Shown here one piece after another: positions 19,801 through 28,675 of a stretch of 46,463 nt of DNA; within the stretch, counting starts at the first letter, position 1, and every line of letters starts with the position of its first letter. The stretch comes from an uncultured Ruthenibacterium sp. (GTDB lineage Bacteria; Bacillota; Clostridia; Oscillospirales; Ruminococcaceae): positions 1-46,463 of the forward strand of contig CALXIP010000032.1 in assembly GCA_944388395.1 (NCBI GenBank), read 5' to 3'. The position numbers and the translations under genes were made by a program. The notes beneath the pieces were generated by a model. That model saw nothing but the letters and a program-made list of their open reading frames with translations. It searched no databases and was not told the DNA's origin.

Positions 19801-22128
19801 ATCATAGAAAACAGGAAAAGAAGCCCGCAAGGGGCGCGGGGCGCGTCGGCACCCGTGAGAAAGAAGAAAAAGCAAAGCACAGCAAAGCGGATTTGGTTTG
19901 GCTTTTTACGCTTTATTGCAGTGTGCATGTGCCTGGGCATCATTGCGGTGTCCATTGCGTCGGTGCTGCTCAGCATGTATGTGGTGAAGGCCACGGCCAA
20001 CGATGATACGCTGCTGGATTTGGAAAACATCGCGCAGAGTTATACCAGTATCATCTATTATAAGAGCACGAACGCAGAGGGTCAGGACGAGTGGCTGGAA
20101 TATCAGACGCTTGACAGCCCGGACGAGAATCGTATCTGGAAAGATCTGGATGATATTTCCGTCAATCTGCAGAACGCATACATTGCCATTGAGGACCAGG
20201 ACTTCCGTGAGCACAAAGGCGTGAACTTTAAGCGCACGGTGTTCGCTGCCATCAACGAGATCGTGCATGAGGTGACGGGCGTCTGGCTTCGCGGTTCGCA
20301 GCAGGGCGCTTCCACCATCAACCAGCAGTTGGTGAAAAACATCACGGACGAGCGTGCCAGTGACGGTACGGCCGGCTATCTGCGTAAAATTCGTGAGATT
20401 TTCCGTGCGCTGTCTCTGGACGCGCGGTATTCCAAGGACATGATCCTGGAAGCTTATCTGAATACATTGGGCCTGACCGGTAACATCGGCGGTGTGGAAG
20501 CAGGTGCGCTGCGCTATTTTGATAAGCATGCGGGCGACGAAGACAACATTGCCGAGGGCAAGGAGCCGCTGACCATTGCAGAGTGCGCGACCATTGCGGC
20601 CATCACCAAGAATCCTACGACCTACAGCCCGATCACAAACCCGGAGGATCATCTGGTCCGCCGGAACAAGGTGATCAGCAACATGTATGAGCAGGGTTAT
20701 ATCACCGAGGAACAGCGGGACGAAGCGCTGGCTGCACCGCTGGTTCTTGCGGAGAAGACCACCGATGAAAATGCGGCCAAACAGACCAACAACAGCTACT
20801 TCACCGACGCCTTGATCGATGAAGTGATTACAGATCTGCTGGCGGAGAATCCCGACAATCTGCCGGAAGAAGAGTGGGACAGAAAGGCTGCGGAAAATTA
20901 TTTCTATACCAAAGGCCTGAAGATCTATTCCACCGTTGTGCCGGAGCTGCAGGCGGAAATGGAAGACGTGTTCAACCGTGCGGAATACTGGCCTGCCTAT
21001 GAGATCGAGTACGATCCGGGCGATGGGTCCGAGCCGTATATGACGCGCACCAATGCTTCGGGTGTTTCCATCAACTACAAAGGCGAGTTGTGCGCTGTGG
21101 TCGGCGGCCTGGGTGCGAAGACTGCAGACCGTACGCTGAACCGCGCTATCGATTCGGTCCGGCAGGTAGGTTCTACCATGAAAGGCGTGGCGGCCTATCC
21201 GCTGGCCATTGAGTACGGCTGGGCGGATTACTCCATGACGTATATCGATGCGCCGGTATATGAGGCCGGTGACATGGATGACAACGGAACCGTGTACAAG
21301 GATCCCTGGCCCAGCAACTACAGCGGCACCTATACGCGGCAGCCGGTCACGGTCTATGAGGCAATCAAGCAGTCACTGAATACCATTGCCGTAAGAGTTG
21401 GCCAGTCGGTAGGCATGGATGAGATGTACAGCTTTGCAACCGAGACGCTGGGAATCACCACGCTGGATCCGGAATACGATAAAAACCTCGCGCCGCTGGT
21501 GCTGGGTTCCATGCATTACGGTATGACCGCATACGAACTGGCGGGCGCTTATATGATGTACGGAAACGGCGGTCAGTTTACCACGCTGCACAGCTATACC
21601 ACGGTGGAGGACTTCCGCGGAAACGTGATTTTGAAAAAGGATATCACCACCGTACAGGCCATCAGCGAGGATACCGCGTATATCATGAACCGCTTGCTGA
21701 AGGGCGTTTTGTACGACAGCGGCGGTACAGCTCGCGGCTTGATGGCGGATGACGCAGGCATGGAGAGCGTGGGTAAAACCGGTACCACCAATGATAACAA
21801 GGATATTTGGTATGTGGGCCTGACGCCGTATTACTGCTCGGCGTTCTGGTTCGGCTATGACGAGAGCCTGCCCATGAGCAGTTACAATCCGGGACGTATC
21901 AAGCACCCGGGTGCGAGCGCCTGGCGTGAGATTATGGATACCGTGCAGGCGGATGAAACCAAGTATCCGTATAAGGAATGGACCATGCCGGATTCCGTGG
22001 TAAAAGATTCGTTCTGTACCGTAACGGGAGACAAACCGGCAGCGGGATGCCCGACGGCTACCGGCTATTACAAAGCTTCGGAAGTAGACGAACGCACGAC
22101 CTGCCCGGGTCATGGCTCAACAGAATAA
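19801..22128 (+). CDS. class A penicillin-binding protein (transglycosylase/transpeptidase)
   Basis: This protein of about 775 residues polymerises and cross-links peptidoglycan. It has a short basic cytoplasmic tail, one membrane helix (near FIAVCMCLGIIAVSIA), a GT51 glycosyltransferase domain (EDQDFREHKGVNF, GASTINQQLVKNI) and a transpeptidase domain with the three active-site motifs STMK, SLN and KTGT. The start is uncertain. A perfect AGGAGG (19789-19794) is followed in frame by ATC (19801) and ATA (19804) but no ATG, GTG or TTG at normal distance. In-frame alternatives are TTG 19747 and GTG 19771 upstream, and GTG 19854 downstream; none has a good ribosome site. I mark ATC 19801 only because of spacing. 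Confidence 0.9.
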   Translation: MIENRKRSPQGARGASAPVRKKKKQSTAKRIWFGFLRFIAVCMCLGIIAVSIASVLLSMYVVKATANDDTLLDLENIAQSYTSIIYYKSTNAEGQDEWLEYQTLDSPDENRIWKDLDDISVNLQNAYIAIEDQDFREHKGVNFKRTVFAAINEIVHEVTGVWLRGSQQGASTINQQLVKNITDERASDGTAGYLRKIREIFRALSLDARYSKDMILEAYLNTLGLTGNIGGVEAGALRYFDKHAGDEDNIAEGKEPLTIAECATIAAITKNPTTYSPITNPEDHLVRRNKVISNMYEQGYITEEQRDEALAAPLVLAEKTTDENAAKQTNNSYFTDALIDEVITDLLAENPDNLPEEEWDRKAAENYFYTKGLKIYSTVVPELQAEMEDVFNRAEYWPAYEIEYDPGDGSEPYMTRTNASGVSINYKGELCAVVGGLGAKTADRTLNRAIDSVRQVGSTMKGVAAYPLAIEYGWADYSMTYIDAPVYEAGDMDDNGTVYKDPWPSNYSGTYTRQPVTVYEAIKQSLNTIAVRVGQSVGMDEMYSFATETLGITTLDPEYDKNLAPLVLGSMHYGMTAYELAGAYMMYGNGGQFTTLHSYTTVEDFRGNVILKKDITTVQAISEDTAYIMNRLLKGVLYDSGGTARGLMADDAGMESVGKTGTTNDNKDIWYVGLTPYYCSAFWFGYDESLPMSSYNPGRIKHPGASAWREIMDTVQADETKYPYKEWTMPDSVVKDSFCTVTGDKPAAGCPTATGYYKASEVDERTTCPGHGSTE

Positions 22129-22135
22129 ACCATTC

Positions 22136-22171
22136 AAAAGCGGTGCTGCGCATATGCAGCACCGCTTTTTT
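22136..22171 (+). terminator. terminator of the PBP gene
   Basis: The stem AAAAGCGGTGCTGC/GCAGCACCGCTTTT is followed by further T residues, directly after the PBP stop codon. Confidence 0.93.
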
Positions 22172-22306
22172 ACCGCAAATGGAACAGAGTGTGCTTTTGC
22201 TGCGTACAATTGTGATTGTGGACTGTACAATCTATCTGCATGAATTCCACACATAGCGCGCTCCTTTGACAAATTGCCGAAAAGAATTGACGAAGAAAAG
22301 AAATTC

Positions 22307-22335
22307 TTGTGTTTAGAAGGAGAACATGCTATGAT
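22307..22335 (+). promoter_or_regulatory. promoter of the aspartate-family operon
   Basis: TTGTGT (22307-22312), a 17-nt spacer and TATGAT (22330-22335) preceded by TGC (extended -10). An upstream TTGACA (22266-22271) has no matching -10. I see no T-box or other known leader between here and the pheB start. Confidence 0.65.
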
Positions 22336-22391
22336 TGCATTACATTCATAAAATACAAATGTGCGTCATGTGCGCACGAATGGAGGGTACC

Positions 22392-22817
22392 ATGGAAAAG
22401 CGCTTCTTGCTTGTGGACGTAAATGTGCTGCCGGAAGTGTTTTTGCGTGTTCTGCGTGCCAAGGAACTTCTGGCAAGCGGAGCAGCTAAAAATATTTCGA
22501 TTGCTTCACGGATGGCGAGAGTTTCCCGCAGTGCGTTTTATAAGTATAAAGACTGCATTTTTGATGCGGAAGATGGCAAGGAAGTTTTGACGGTGAACGC
22601 GGTTCTTCTGGACGAGACCGGGGCGCTGCAGGCGCTTCTGGCCGGAATTTCCACAGCGGGCGCATCCATTGTGACCATCAATCAGGCCACGCCGGAGAAT
22701 GGAACGGCGCAGGTTTCCGTAACCATTCGCGCAGGTGGTATGCAAATGTCTCTGGATCAGATGCTCCATCGTTTAAAAGAGCAGCGCACGGTCGTGGATA
22801 TCCGCCGTGGGGCGTGA
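22392..22817 (+). CDS. pheB: PheB-type ACT domain protein
   Basis: This 141-residue protein belongs to the UPF0735/PheB family. The N-terminal helical part contains SRMARVSRSAFYKYKD, a helix-turn-helix-like signature of the family, and the C-terminal half is an ACT domain (ALLAGISTAGASIVTI), which usually senses an amino acid. In Firmicutes it often sits beside hom and thrB, as here, so it is probably an amino-acid-responsive regulator of the pathway. ATG at 22392 follows GGAGGG; the longer upstream frame lacks a ribosome site. It is the first gene of the operon. Confidence 0.9.
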   Translation: MEKRFLLVDVNVLPEVFLRVLRAKELLASGAAKNISIASRMARVSRSAFYKYKDCIFDAEDGKEVLTVNAVLLDETGALQALLAGISTAGASIVTINQATPENGTAQVSVTIRAGGMQMSLDQMLHRLKEQRTVVDIRRGA

Positions 22818-22835
22818 GAGAAAGGAAAAGGCAAG

Positions 22836-24059
22836 ATGGCAAAAATTGCAATTTTAGGCTTTGGCACGGTGGGAAGCGGCGTTCTGGAAGTGCTTCGTAC
22901 CAATGCGGACAAAGCAGCCCGCCGTGCAGGGCAGCCTGTGGAAGTGAAATATATCTGTGATATCCGGGATTTTTCTTCGCATCCGGATGCGGCGCTGTTT
23001 GTGAAAACGCTGGACCCGATTTTGAACGATCCCGAAGTGACCGCTGTAGTGGAGACCATCGGTGGAACAAAAGTGGCGTATCCTTACGTGAAGGCAGTGC
23101 TGGAAAGCGGCCGTCACGTGGCCACCTCCAACAAGGAGCTGGTTGCGACCCATGGCGCGGAACTGCTGGCTCTGGCCCGCGAAAAAGGCGTGTGTTTCCT
23201 GTTTGAGGCCAGTGTGGGCGGCGGTACGCCGGTCATTACGCCCATGTATCAATGCCTGGCAGCCAACAATCTCAGCGAAGTTCGCGGAATCGTCAACGGA
23301 ACCACCAACTTCATGCTGACGAAGATGGAACGGGAGGGCATGGATTTTGAAGGTGCGCTGAAGCTTGCTCAGAGCCTGGGCTATGCGGAGACCATCGATC
23401 CGTCGGCGGATGTGGACGGCATTGATGCACAGCGAAAAATCTGCATTTTGGCCAGCATTCTTTTCGGACGGCATTTCTATCCTCAAAATGTAGCTGCGCG
23501 CGGCATTCGGGATGTGAGCGTCAAAGACATTGCTTTGGCCAGACGGCAGAATGCAGCAGTCAAACTGATTGCGTGGGCCAAGCAGACGGAAGACGGGCCG
23601 GCTTTGGCGGTGGAACCCATGCTGGTACCCCGGGAAAGCCAGCTGGCGGGCGTGGACGATGTGTTCAACGCTGTGATGGTGCGCGGTGACATGCTGGGCG
23701 ATGTGATGTTCTATGGCAAGGGCGCAGGCAAACTGCCCACCGCCAGCGCCGTGACCGCAGATGTGTTGGATGCGCTGCGCAATGGCGGGTCCATTCATGA
23801 GAGTCTCTTTTGGACGGACAGTGAGCCGATGGAAGGCGTTTACGAGGACGCGTCTCCGGCTGACCGCTATGTAAGGGCAGAGGGCGGCGCTGCAGCGGTG
23901 CGGGCTGTGTTCGGCGATGTGGAGATTTTGGACGAGGCGGACGGAGAGACCGCTTTTACGCTGCGCGGCAAGTCTGTTGCGCAGACGCGTGCACTGTGCG
24001 AAGAAGCAGCGCGGCAGGACGTGCGCGTAAAAAATGTTTTGAAATGGCTGACGCTGTGA
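22836..24059 (+). CDS. hom: homoserine dehydrogenase
   Basis: This 407-residue enzyme reduces aspartate semialdehyde to homoserine with NAD(P)H, the branch point to threonine and methionine. The Rossmann motif GFGTVGSG is at residues 8-15, and the catalytic domain has VNGTTNFML and the SADVDGIDA segment. After the catalytic domain about 60 residues remain (AAVRAVFGDVEILDE onward), a short form of the C-terminal ACT-like domain, compared with 430 or more residues in full-length enzymes. Feedback control may therefore differ or use the separate PheB protein. Confidence 0.96.
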   Translation: MAKIAILGFGTVGSGVLEVLRTNADKAARRAGQPVEVKYICDIRDFSSHPDAALFVKTLDPILNDPEVTAVVETIGGTKVAYPYVKAVLESGRHVATSNKELVATHGAELLALAREKGVCFLFEASVGGGTPVITPMYQCLAANNLSEVRGIVNGTTNFMLTKMEREGMDFEGALKLAQSLGYAETIDPSADVDGIDAQRKICILASILFGRHFYPQNVAARGIRDVSVKDIALARRQNAAVKLIAWAKQTEDGPALAVEPMLVPRESQLAGVDDVFNAVMVRGDMLGDVMFYGKGAGKLPTASAVTADVLDALRNGGSIHESLFWTDSEPMEGVYEDASPADRYVRAEGGAAAVRAVFGDVEILDEADGETAFTLRGKSVAQTRALCEEAARQDVRVKNVLKWLTL

Positions 24060-24072
24060 GAGGGTGAAGCGT

Positions 24073-24966
24073 ATGATAACGGTAAAGGTCCCAGCGACCA
24101 GCGCCAACATCGGCGCGGGATTTGACTCCTGCGGCCTGGCACTTCAACTGTATAACACCGCCCAGATGGAGGAGTTCGATGGGGTGGACATTCAGAGTGC
24201 GGACGGCACCCCTATCCCCACCACGCCCGGCAACCTGATTTACCGCACGGTGAAAGAGGTGTACGACGTGTGCGGGCGTTCGCTGAAGGGACTGCGCCTC
24301 ATTCAGACGAATCCCATTCCCATGGCGCGCGGGCTGGGGTCATCGTCTGCGTGCATCGTAGCCGGAATTCTGGGGGCGAATGCACTGTTGGGCAGTCCCA
24401 TGGCACAGCAGGATATGCTGACGCTGGCCACAAAGATCGAGGGACATCCGGACAATGTGGCACCCGCATTTTTGGGCGGCTTCGTGGTCTCTGCCTACGA
24501 TAAGGGACGGGTCTTTTCGCTGAAAAAGGCGATCGCAAGTTCCATCACATTTGCGGCGTTTGTGCCCAATTTCAAATTGCTGACAGAAAAGGCGCGCGCC
24601 GCCCTGCCCAAAAGTGTGGCGCATGTGGATGCGGTGTACAATTTGTCCCGCGCGGCACTTCTGGCAACGGCTTTCTGTGAGGAGCGGTACGACTTTTTGC
24701 CCATTGCCACCAAGGATTGCCTGCATCAGCCGTACCGTCTGCCGTTGATTGAGGGCGGCGAAGACGTGTTTGCACTGGCGGACGGCTTGGGCGCGCTGGC
24801 CACGTTCATCAGCGGCGCAGGCCCAACCATTTTGGCTGTGGTGCGCAAAGAGGATGCAGATGCGTTTTTTGCCCGCGCAAGCGAGGCGTTAAAAGCAGAC
24901 CAGGCGCTGGCGGCTTTCAGCCTGCACCGCCTGGATGCGGACAACGAGGGCGCGCGGGTGCTTTGA
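24073..24966 (+). CDS. thrB: homoserine kinase
   Basis: This 297-residue GHMP kinase phosphorylates homoserine in threonine synthesis. The ATP-binding motif PMARGLGSSSACIVAG contains GLGSSSA at residues 87-93, and the N-terminal VPATSANIGAGFDSCG is the family signature. The ATG at 24073 is chosen over a GTG at 24064 because AGAGGG lies at the right distance. It sits 13 bases after hom. No threonine synthase (thrC) is in the window, so that gene is elsewhere. Confidence 0.96.
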   Translation: MITVKVPATSANIGAGFDSCGLALQLYNTAQMEEFDGVDIQSADGTPIPTTPGNLIYRTVKEVYDVCGRSLKGLRLIQTNPIPMARGLGSSSACIVAGILGANALLGSPMAQQDMLTLATKIEGHPDNVAPAFLGGFVVSAYDKGRVFSLKKAIASSITFAAFVPNFKLLTEKARAALPKSVAHVDAVYNLSRAALLATAFCEERYDFLPIATKDCLHQPYRLPLIEGGEDVFALADGLGALATFISGAGPTILAVVRKEDADAFFARASEALKADQALAAFSLHRLDADNEGARVL

Positions 24967-24997
24967 ATATCAGAAAACGAGGGGAAGAGGGAAAGCA

Positions 24998-26203
24998 ATG
25001 GCTTTGATTGTGCAGAAATTTGGCGGCAGCTCGGTGGCCAACCGCGACCGGTTGTTCAACGTGGCGCGCATTGTGGCCAATACCCACAACGAAGGCAACG
25101 ACGTAGTGGTCGTTGTTTCCGCGCAGGGGGATACCACAGATGATTTGATTGCGAAAGCGGGCGAGATCACACACGATCCGTCCAAGCGGGAGTTGGATAT
25201 GCTGCTGGCCACAGGAGAGCAGATCAGCATTGCTCTGCTGGCCATGGCGCTGGCGGAGATCGGTTGTTCGGCCATCAGCCTGACGGGCTGGCAGGCAGGA
25301 TTCCACACGGACCGGGCCTACAGTCGTGCCCGGATCAAGGATCTGGATACCGAGCGCATTGAAAGCGAGCTGGCACGCAACCGTGTGGTTGTGGTAGCGG
25401 GCTTCCAGGGCCTCAACCGGTATGATGACATCACCACGCTGGGACGGGGCGGGTCCGATACCAGTGCAGTGGCAATCGCGGCGGCGCTGCATGCGGATCT
25501 GTGTCAGATTTATACGGATGTGGATGGTGTGTACACCGCCGATCCGCGGGTGGTCCCCAATGCGCGCAAACTGGATACCATTACATTTGACGAGATGCTG
25601 GAACTGGCGAGCCTGGGCGCACAGGTGCTCAACAACCGCAGTGTGGAGCTTGCAAAGAAATATTCTGTCAATCTGGAGGTGCGTTCGTCTTTGACGAATG
25701 TGCCGGGCACCATTGTTAAGGAGGTCGTGGACGTGGAAGGAATGCTGATCAAAGGCGTAGCCAAGGACGATAAGGTGGCTGCTGTTTCAATTCTGGAGGT
25801 GCCCGATCAGCCGGGTATTTCTTTTAAAGTGTTCAGCCTGATGGCGCAGAACAAAATCAACATCGGAATTATTCTGCAGTCGGTGGGCCGCAGCGGGAAC
25901 AAGGATCTGCTGTTTACCGTTCCGCTGGAAGATGCGCCGCTGACCCAGCGCCTTTTGGAGGAAAACCGCAGCCGTTTCGGCGGGCGTGAGATCAAGGTGG
26001 ACACAGATGTGGCGAAAGTCAGCATTGTGGGCGCCGGCATGCAGAGCCATCCGGGCGTTGCGTCCAAAATGTTTGAGACGCTGTATGAGAACAACATCAA
26101 CATTCAGATGATTGCCACCAGCGAGATCAAGCTTTCGGTCATCATCAAAAAGGAAGAGGCGGACCGCGCTGTGGCAGCTGTGCATGATGCATTTTTCCGT
26201 TGA
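24998..26203 (+). CDS. lysC: aspartokinase
   Basis: This 401-residue monofunctional enzyme phosphorylates aspartate, the first step to lysine, threonine and methionine. It has KFGGSSVAN at the N terminus, FQGLNRYDDITTLGRGGSD, and two C-terminal ACT domains (about residues 265-401) that normally mediate feedback inhibition. The start ATG at 24998 follows GAGGGGAAGAGG; an in-frame upstream ATG would overlap thrB without family sequence. It is the last gene of the operon. Confidence 0.97.
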   Translation: MALIVQKFGGSSVANRDRLFNVARIVANTHNEGNDVVVVVSAQGDTTDDLIAKAGEITHDPSKRELDMLLATGEQISIALLAMALAEIGCSAISLTGWQAGFHTDRAYSRARIKDLDTERIESELARNRVVVVAGFQGLNRYDDITTLGRGGSDTSAVAIAAALHADLCQIYTDVDGVYTADPRVVPNARKLDTITFDEMLELASLGAQVLNNRSVELAKKYSVNLEVRSSLTNVPGTIVKEVVDVEGMLIKGVAKDDKVAAVSILEVPDQPGISFKVFSLMAQNKINIGIILQSVGRSGNKDLLFTVPLEDAPLTQRLLEENRSRFGGREIKVDTDVAKVSIVGAGMQSHPGVASKMFETLYENNINIQMIATSEIKLSVIIKKEEADRAVAAVHDAFFR

Positions 26204-26228
26204 TGCGCTGGCTATTTACAGCTGACTG

Positions 26229-26237
26229 TGGTATACT
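26229..26237 (+). promoter_or_regulatory. extended -10 promoter element before the VanY gene
   Basis: TGGTATACT (26229-26237) is a good extended -10, but the -35 position (about 26209-26214, TGGCTA) is poor. Transcription would start about 26244, inside the stem of the lysC terminator, so RNAs made here would lack its left arm and read on into the VanY gene. Confidence 0.45.
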
Positions 26238-26268
26238 AAAAGGCAGGCTTTTTCAGAGCCTGCCTTTT
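26238..26268 (+). terminator. terminator of the aspartate-family operon
   Basis: The 12-bp stem AAAAGGCAGGCT/AGCCTGCCTTTT lies 34 bases after the lysC stop. Confidence 0.85.
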
Positions 26269-26298
26269 CGCATTTTCATATCTTCAGGGGGGAATCAT

Positions 26299-27348
26299 TT
26301 GACCAGAAAAGCAGCCAGCCCGCGTCAGGTGCGGCAAGAGCATCTTGCACGGAGAGAACAGGAGCTTTCGCGCCGGCGCAGAAAAGCACAGACGATGCCC
26401 CGCTATCAGGATGAGAAAAGGCGGGAACGAAAAGAGCGCAGTGCAAACGAGGAGAAGAACATGGAGAAAAGGGTGCAGCTAGAGCCGGAAAAGACAGACG
26501 AAGCATGGCAGGTCCGGCAGGAGTATGTGGCACCGGCTGTCACGCGCGAACCGGTGCGGCGGGCTGAGCGCCGGAAGAAAAAAGGGCTGGCCCTTTGGAG
26601 CGGGTTGATGCTTCTGGTGGTTCTGGGTGCTGCGGGCGTTTTGATTTTTATGGCCACCCAGCAGCGGATCCGTGAGGAAGAGCGGGCTGAATCTCTCTCC
26701 GCTCTGGCGGAACAGGCGGCCTCGGCTGTGGTGGAAGAACCCGAAGTGCTTGGCCCCAGTGACCCGGATCTGTGGAGCCTTCTTTTGGCGAACACGACGA
26801 ATCCTCTTCCGGAGGGATATGCTCCGGAGCTGGCCAGTGTAGGGTACGACTTCCGGGGAATTGAGCAGTTTGTGGACGAGCGCATTCAAAAACCGCTGCT
26901 GGACATGCTGGCGGCAGCCGAGGCGGACGGCGTTCATCTGCAGGTTCGTTCGGCATACCGCAGCCATGAGAGCCAGACCATTTTGTTTGAAAGCATGAAG
27001 CAGGATTACATCGCGCAGGGCTATACTGAGGAAGAGGCGTACGCCGCAACGAAAAAATGGCGCAATGTGCCGGGCACTTCGGAGCACGAGACCGGTTTGG
27101 CGGCGGACATTGTGGCCGTAGGATATGGCGGCAGCCTGGACAGCAGCCTGGAGCAGACCCCGGAAGCGCAGTGGCTGTATGAAAATGCTGCGGATTACGG
27201 GTTTATTCTGCGGTATCCCAAGGATAAGACGGAGATCACGGGCACCAGCTTTGAGCCGTGGCATTACCGCTATGTGGGTGTCGAGGATGCGCAAAAGATC
27301 ATGGATGCAGGCGTGTGCCTGGAAGAATATCTCGGAAAGGTTGAATGA
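26299..27348 (+). CDS. membrane-anchored VanY-type D,D-carboxypeptidase
   Basis: This 349-residue protein trims the terminal D-alanine of peptidoglycan precursors. A highly charged cytoplasmic N-terminal region of about 95 residues precedes one membrane helix (about 96-120). The extracytoplasmic M15B domain has the zinc motif SEHETGLAAD (His263, Asp270) and EPWHYRYVG (His323). The long charged tail before the helix is unusual for VanY proteins. TTG at 26299 follows AGGGGGG with a 6-base gap. It sits upstream of the M16 pair and lgt, an envelope-related run. Confidence 0.88.
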   Translation: MTRKAASPRQVRQEHLARREQELSRRRRKAQTMPRYQDEKRRERKERSANEEKNMEKRVQLEPEKTDEAWQVRQEYVAPAVTREPVRRAERRKKKGLALWSGLMLLVVLGAAGVLIFMATQQRIREEERAESLSALAEQAASAVVEEPEVLGPSDPDLWSLLLANTTNPLPEGYAPELASVGYDFRGIEQFVDERIQKPLLDMLAAAEADGVHLQVRSAYRSHESQTILFESMKQDYIAQGYTEEEAYAATKKWRNVPGTSEHETGLAADIVAVGYGGSLDSSLEQTPEAQWLYENAADYGFILRYPKDKTEITGTSFEPWHYRYVGVEDAQKIMDAGVCLEEYLGKVE

Positions 27349-27406
27349 AAACGGGCTTGCAGCTTCGTTTTTATCATAGAAACAAAACAGCAAAGGATTT
27401 TGGACG

Positions 27407-28675
27407 ATGGAGAGAAAACAAATCGCAGACGGCGTGTATCTGACGGCATTACCCGCCGGGCAGTTTCATCGCTGCCGGGTTTCGATCAATTTTATCTGGC
27501 CGGCTGACCGGCAGTGGGCGACAGCGGAGGCGTTGATGCCGCTGCTGATGGAGCGCTGCTGTGCAGATTGTCCGGATATGACGCTGCTTTCCAAAAAGCT
27601 GGCGCGGCTGTATGGCGCCTCGCTTTCGGTGGACGGTGTTGTAAACAGCGGAAGCCGCGTGCTGACGGTGGCTGTGGGCGGCATCAAGGATGAGTTTGCC
27701 CTCAATGGGGAAAAGCTCAGTGAAGAATATGCTGCGCTGGCATTGGGAACGGCGTTTCGTCCGTATTTCGTGGACGGTGTGTTTGATCCCGAGGCGGTGG
27801 CCATTGAAAAAGAGCAGCTGCGGGAACTGATCGCCAGCGAAATGAATGAGAAACGTGCTTACTGTGTTCGCCAGGCGCGGCGCAAGTTTTTTGGCGATGC
27901 GCCGGCAGGTGTGGAGCGGTACGGCTATGCACAGGAAGTAGACGGGCTTACACCTGAGACGGTGACCCGCGCATTCTTCCGGATGCTTCGCTCTGCCCGC
28001 ATTGAGGTGATGGCCCTGGGGGCGGATGCGTGCGCGGTGGAACAGAGTGTTTTAAAGGCTCTGGAAGGGATCGAGCGCGCTCCCGCGGATCTGCCTGCGG
28101 CATTTGCACAGCCGGCTCAGGCAGAGCAGAGTTTTGAAGAACCGATGGATACCGCCCAGGGAAAACTGTGCCTGCTGTTTACGGCCGGCCAGCCCCAGCG
28201 GCCGGAAAAACTGAGCGCGGCGCGGGTGGCGGTGGCTCTGCTGGGCGGAACCGCTACGTCACGGCTGTTTGTCAATGTGCGTGAGAAGCACAGCCTGTGC
28301 TATTACTGTGCGGCCTCTTATGCGTCCATGGCCGGCTTGCTGTGCATCGACAGCGGCGTGGAACACCAGAATGCCAAAGCGGCGAAACAGGCTATTTTGG
28401 AGGAGCTGGACGCCCTGAAAGAAGGTCCCATCACCGCCAAAGAGCTGGCTGACACAAAGCGCAGCCTGAAAAACCAGCTGGGTGCAGTGGGAGATACTCT
28501 GCAGGGAATGGAAAACTGGTACTTTGGGGAGATCATGCGGGGAAGCCTGTTCACGCCTCAGCAGGTGATGGAACAGGTGGACGCGGTGACGGAAGAAGAT
28601 GTGCGGAATGTGTTGCGCATGTTTACGCTTTCGGTTTCCTACACGCTGACGAAAGGAGAGAATGCGCATGTCTGA
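27407..28675 (+). CDS. M16 family protein lacking the zinc site (YmfF-like)
   Basis: This 422-residue protein has the M16 peptidase fold (LLMERCCADCPDMTLLSKKLARLYGASLSV at the N terminus, read in shorter pieces) but no HxxEH zinc motif, like the YmfF half of the YmfF/YmfH pairs in Firmicutes. The zinc-carrying partner is the next gene, overlapping by eight bases, so the two probably form a heterodimer in which this subunit contributes substrate binding. The ATG at 27407 follows AAAGGA. The physiological substrate of such pairs is not well established. Confidence 0.88.
   Translation: MERKQIADGVYLTALPAGQFHRCRVSINFIWPADRQWATAEALMPLLMERCCADCPDMTLLSKKLARLYGASLSVDGVVNSGSRVLTVAVGGIKDEFALNGEKLSEEYAALALGTAFRPYFVDGVFDPEAVAIEKEQLRELIASEMNEKRAYCVRQARRKFFGDAPAGVERYGYAQEVDGLTPETVTRAFFRMLRSARIEVMALGADACAVEQSVLKALEGIERAPADLPAAFAQPAQAEQSFEEPMDTAQGKLCLLFTAGQPQRPEKLSAARVAVALLGGTATSRLFVNVREKHSLCYYCAASYASMAGLLCIDSGVEHQNAKAAKQAILEELDALKEGPITAKELADTKRSLKNQLGAVGDTLQGMENWYFGEIMRGSLFTPQQVMEQVDAVTEEDVRNVLRMFTLSVSYTLTKGENAHV

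Noticed and set aside
22172-22391. Possible T-box or riboswitch before the aspartate-family operon
   Set aside because: The transcribed leader is only about 50 bases and contains no T-box consensus, specifier loop or terminator.
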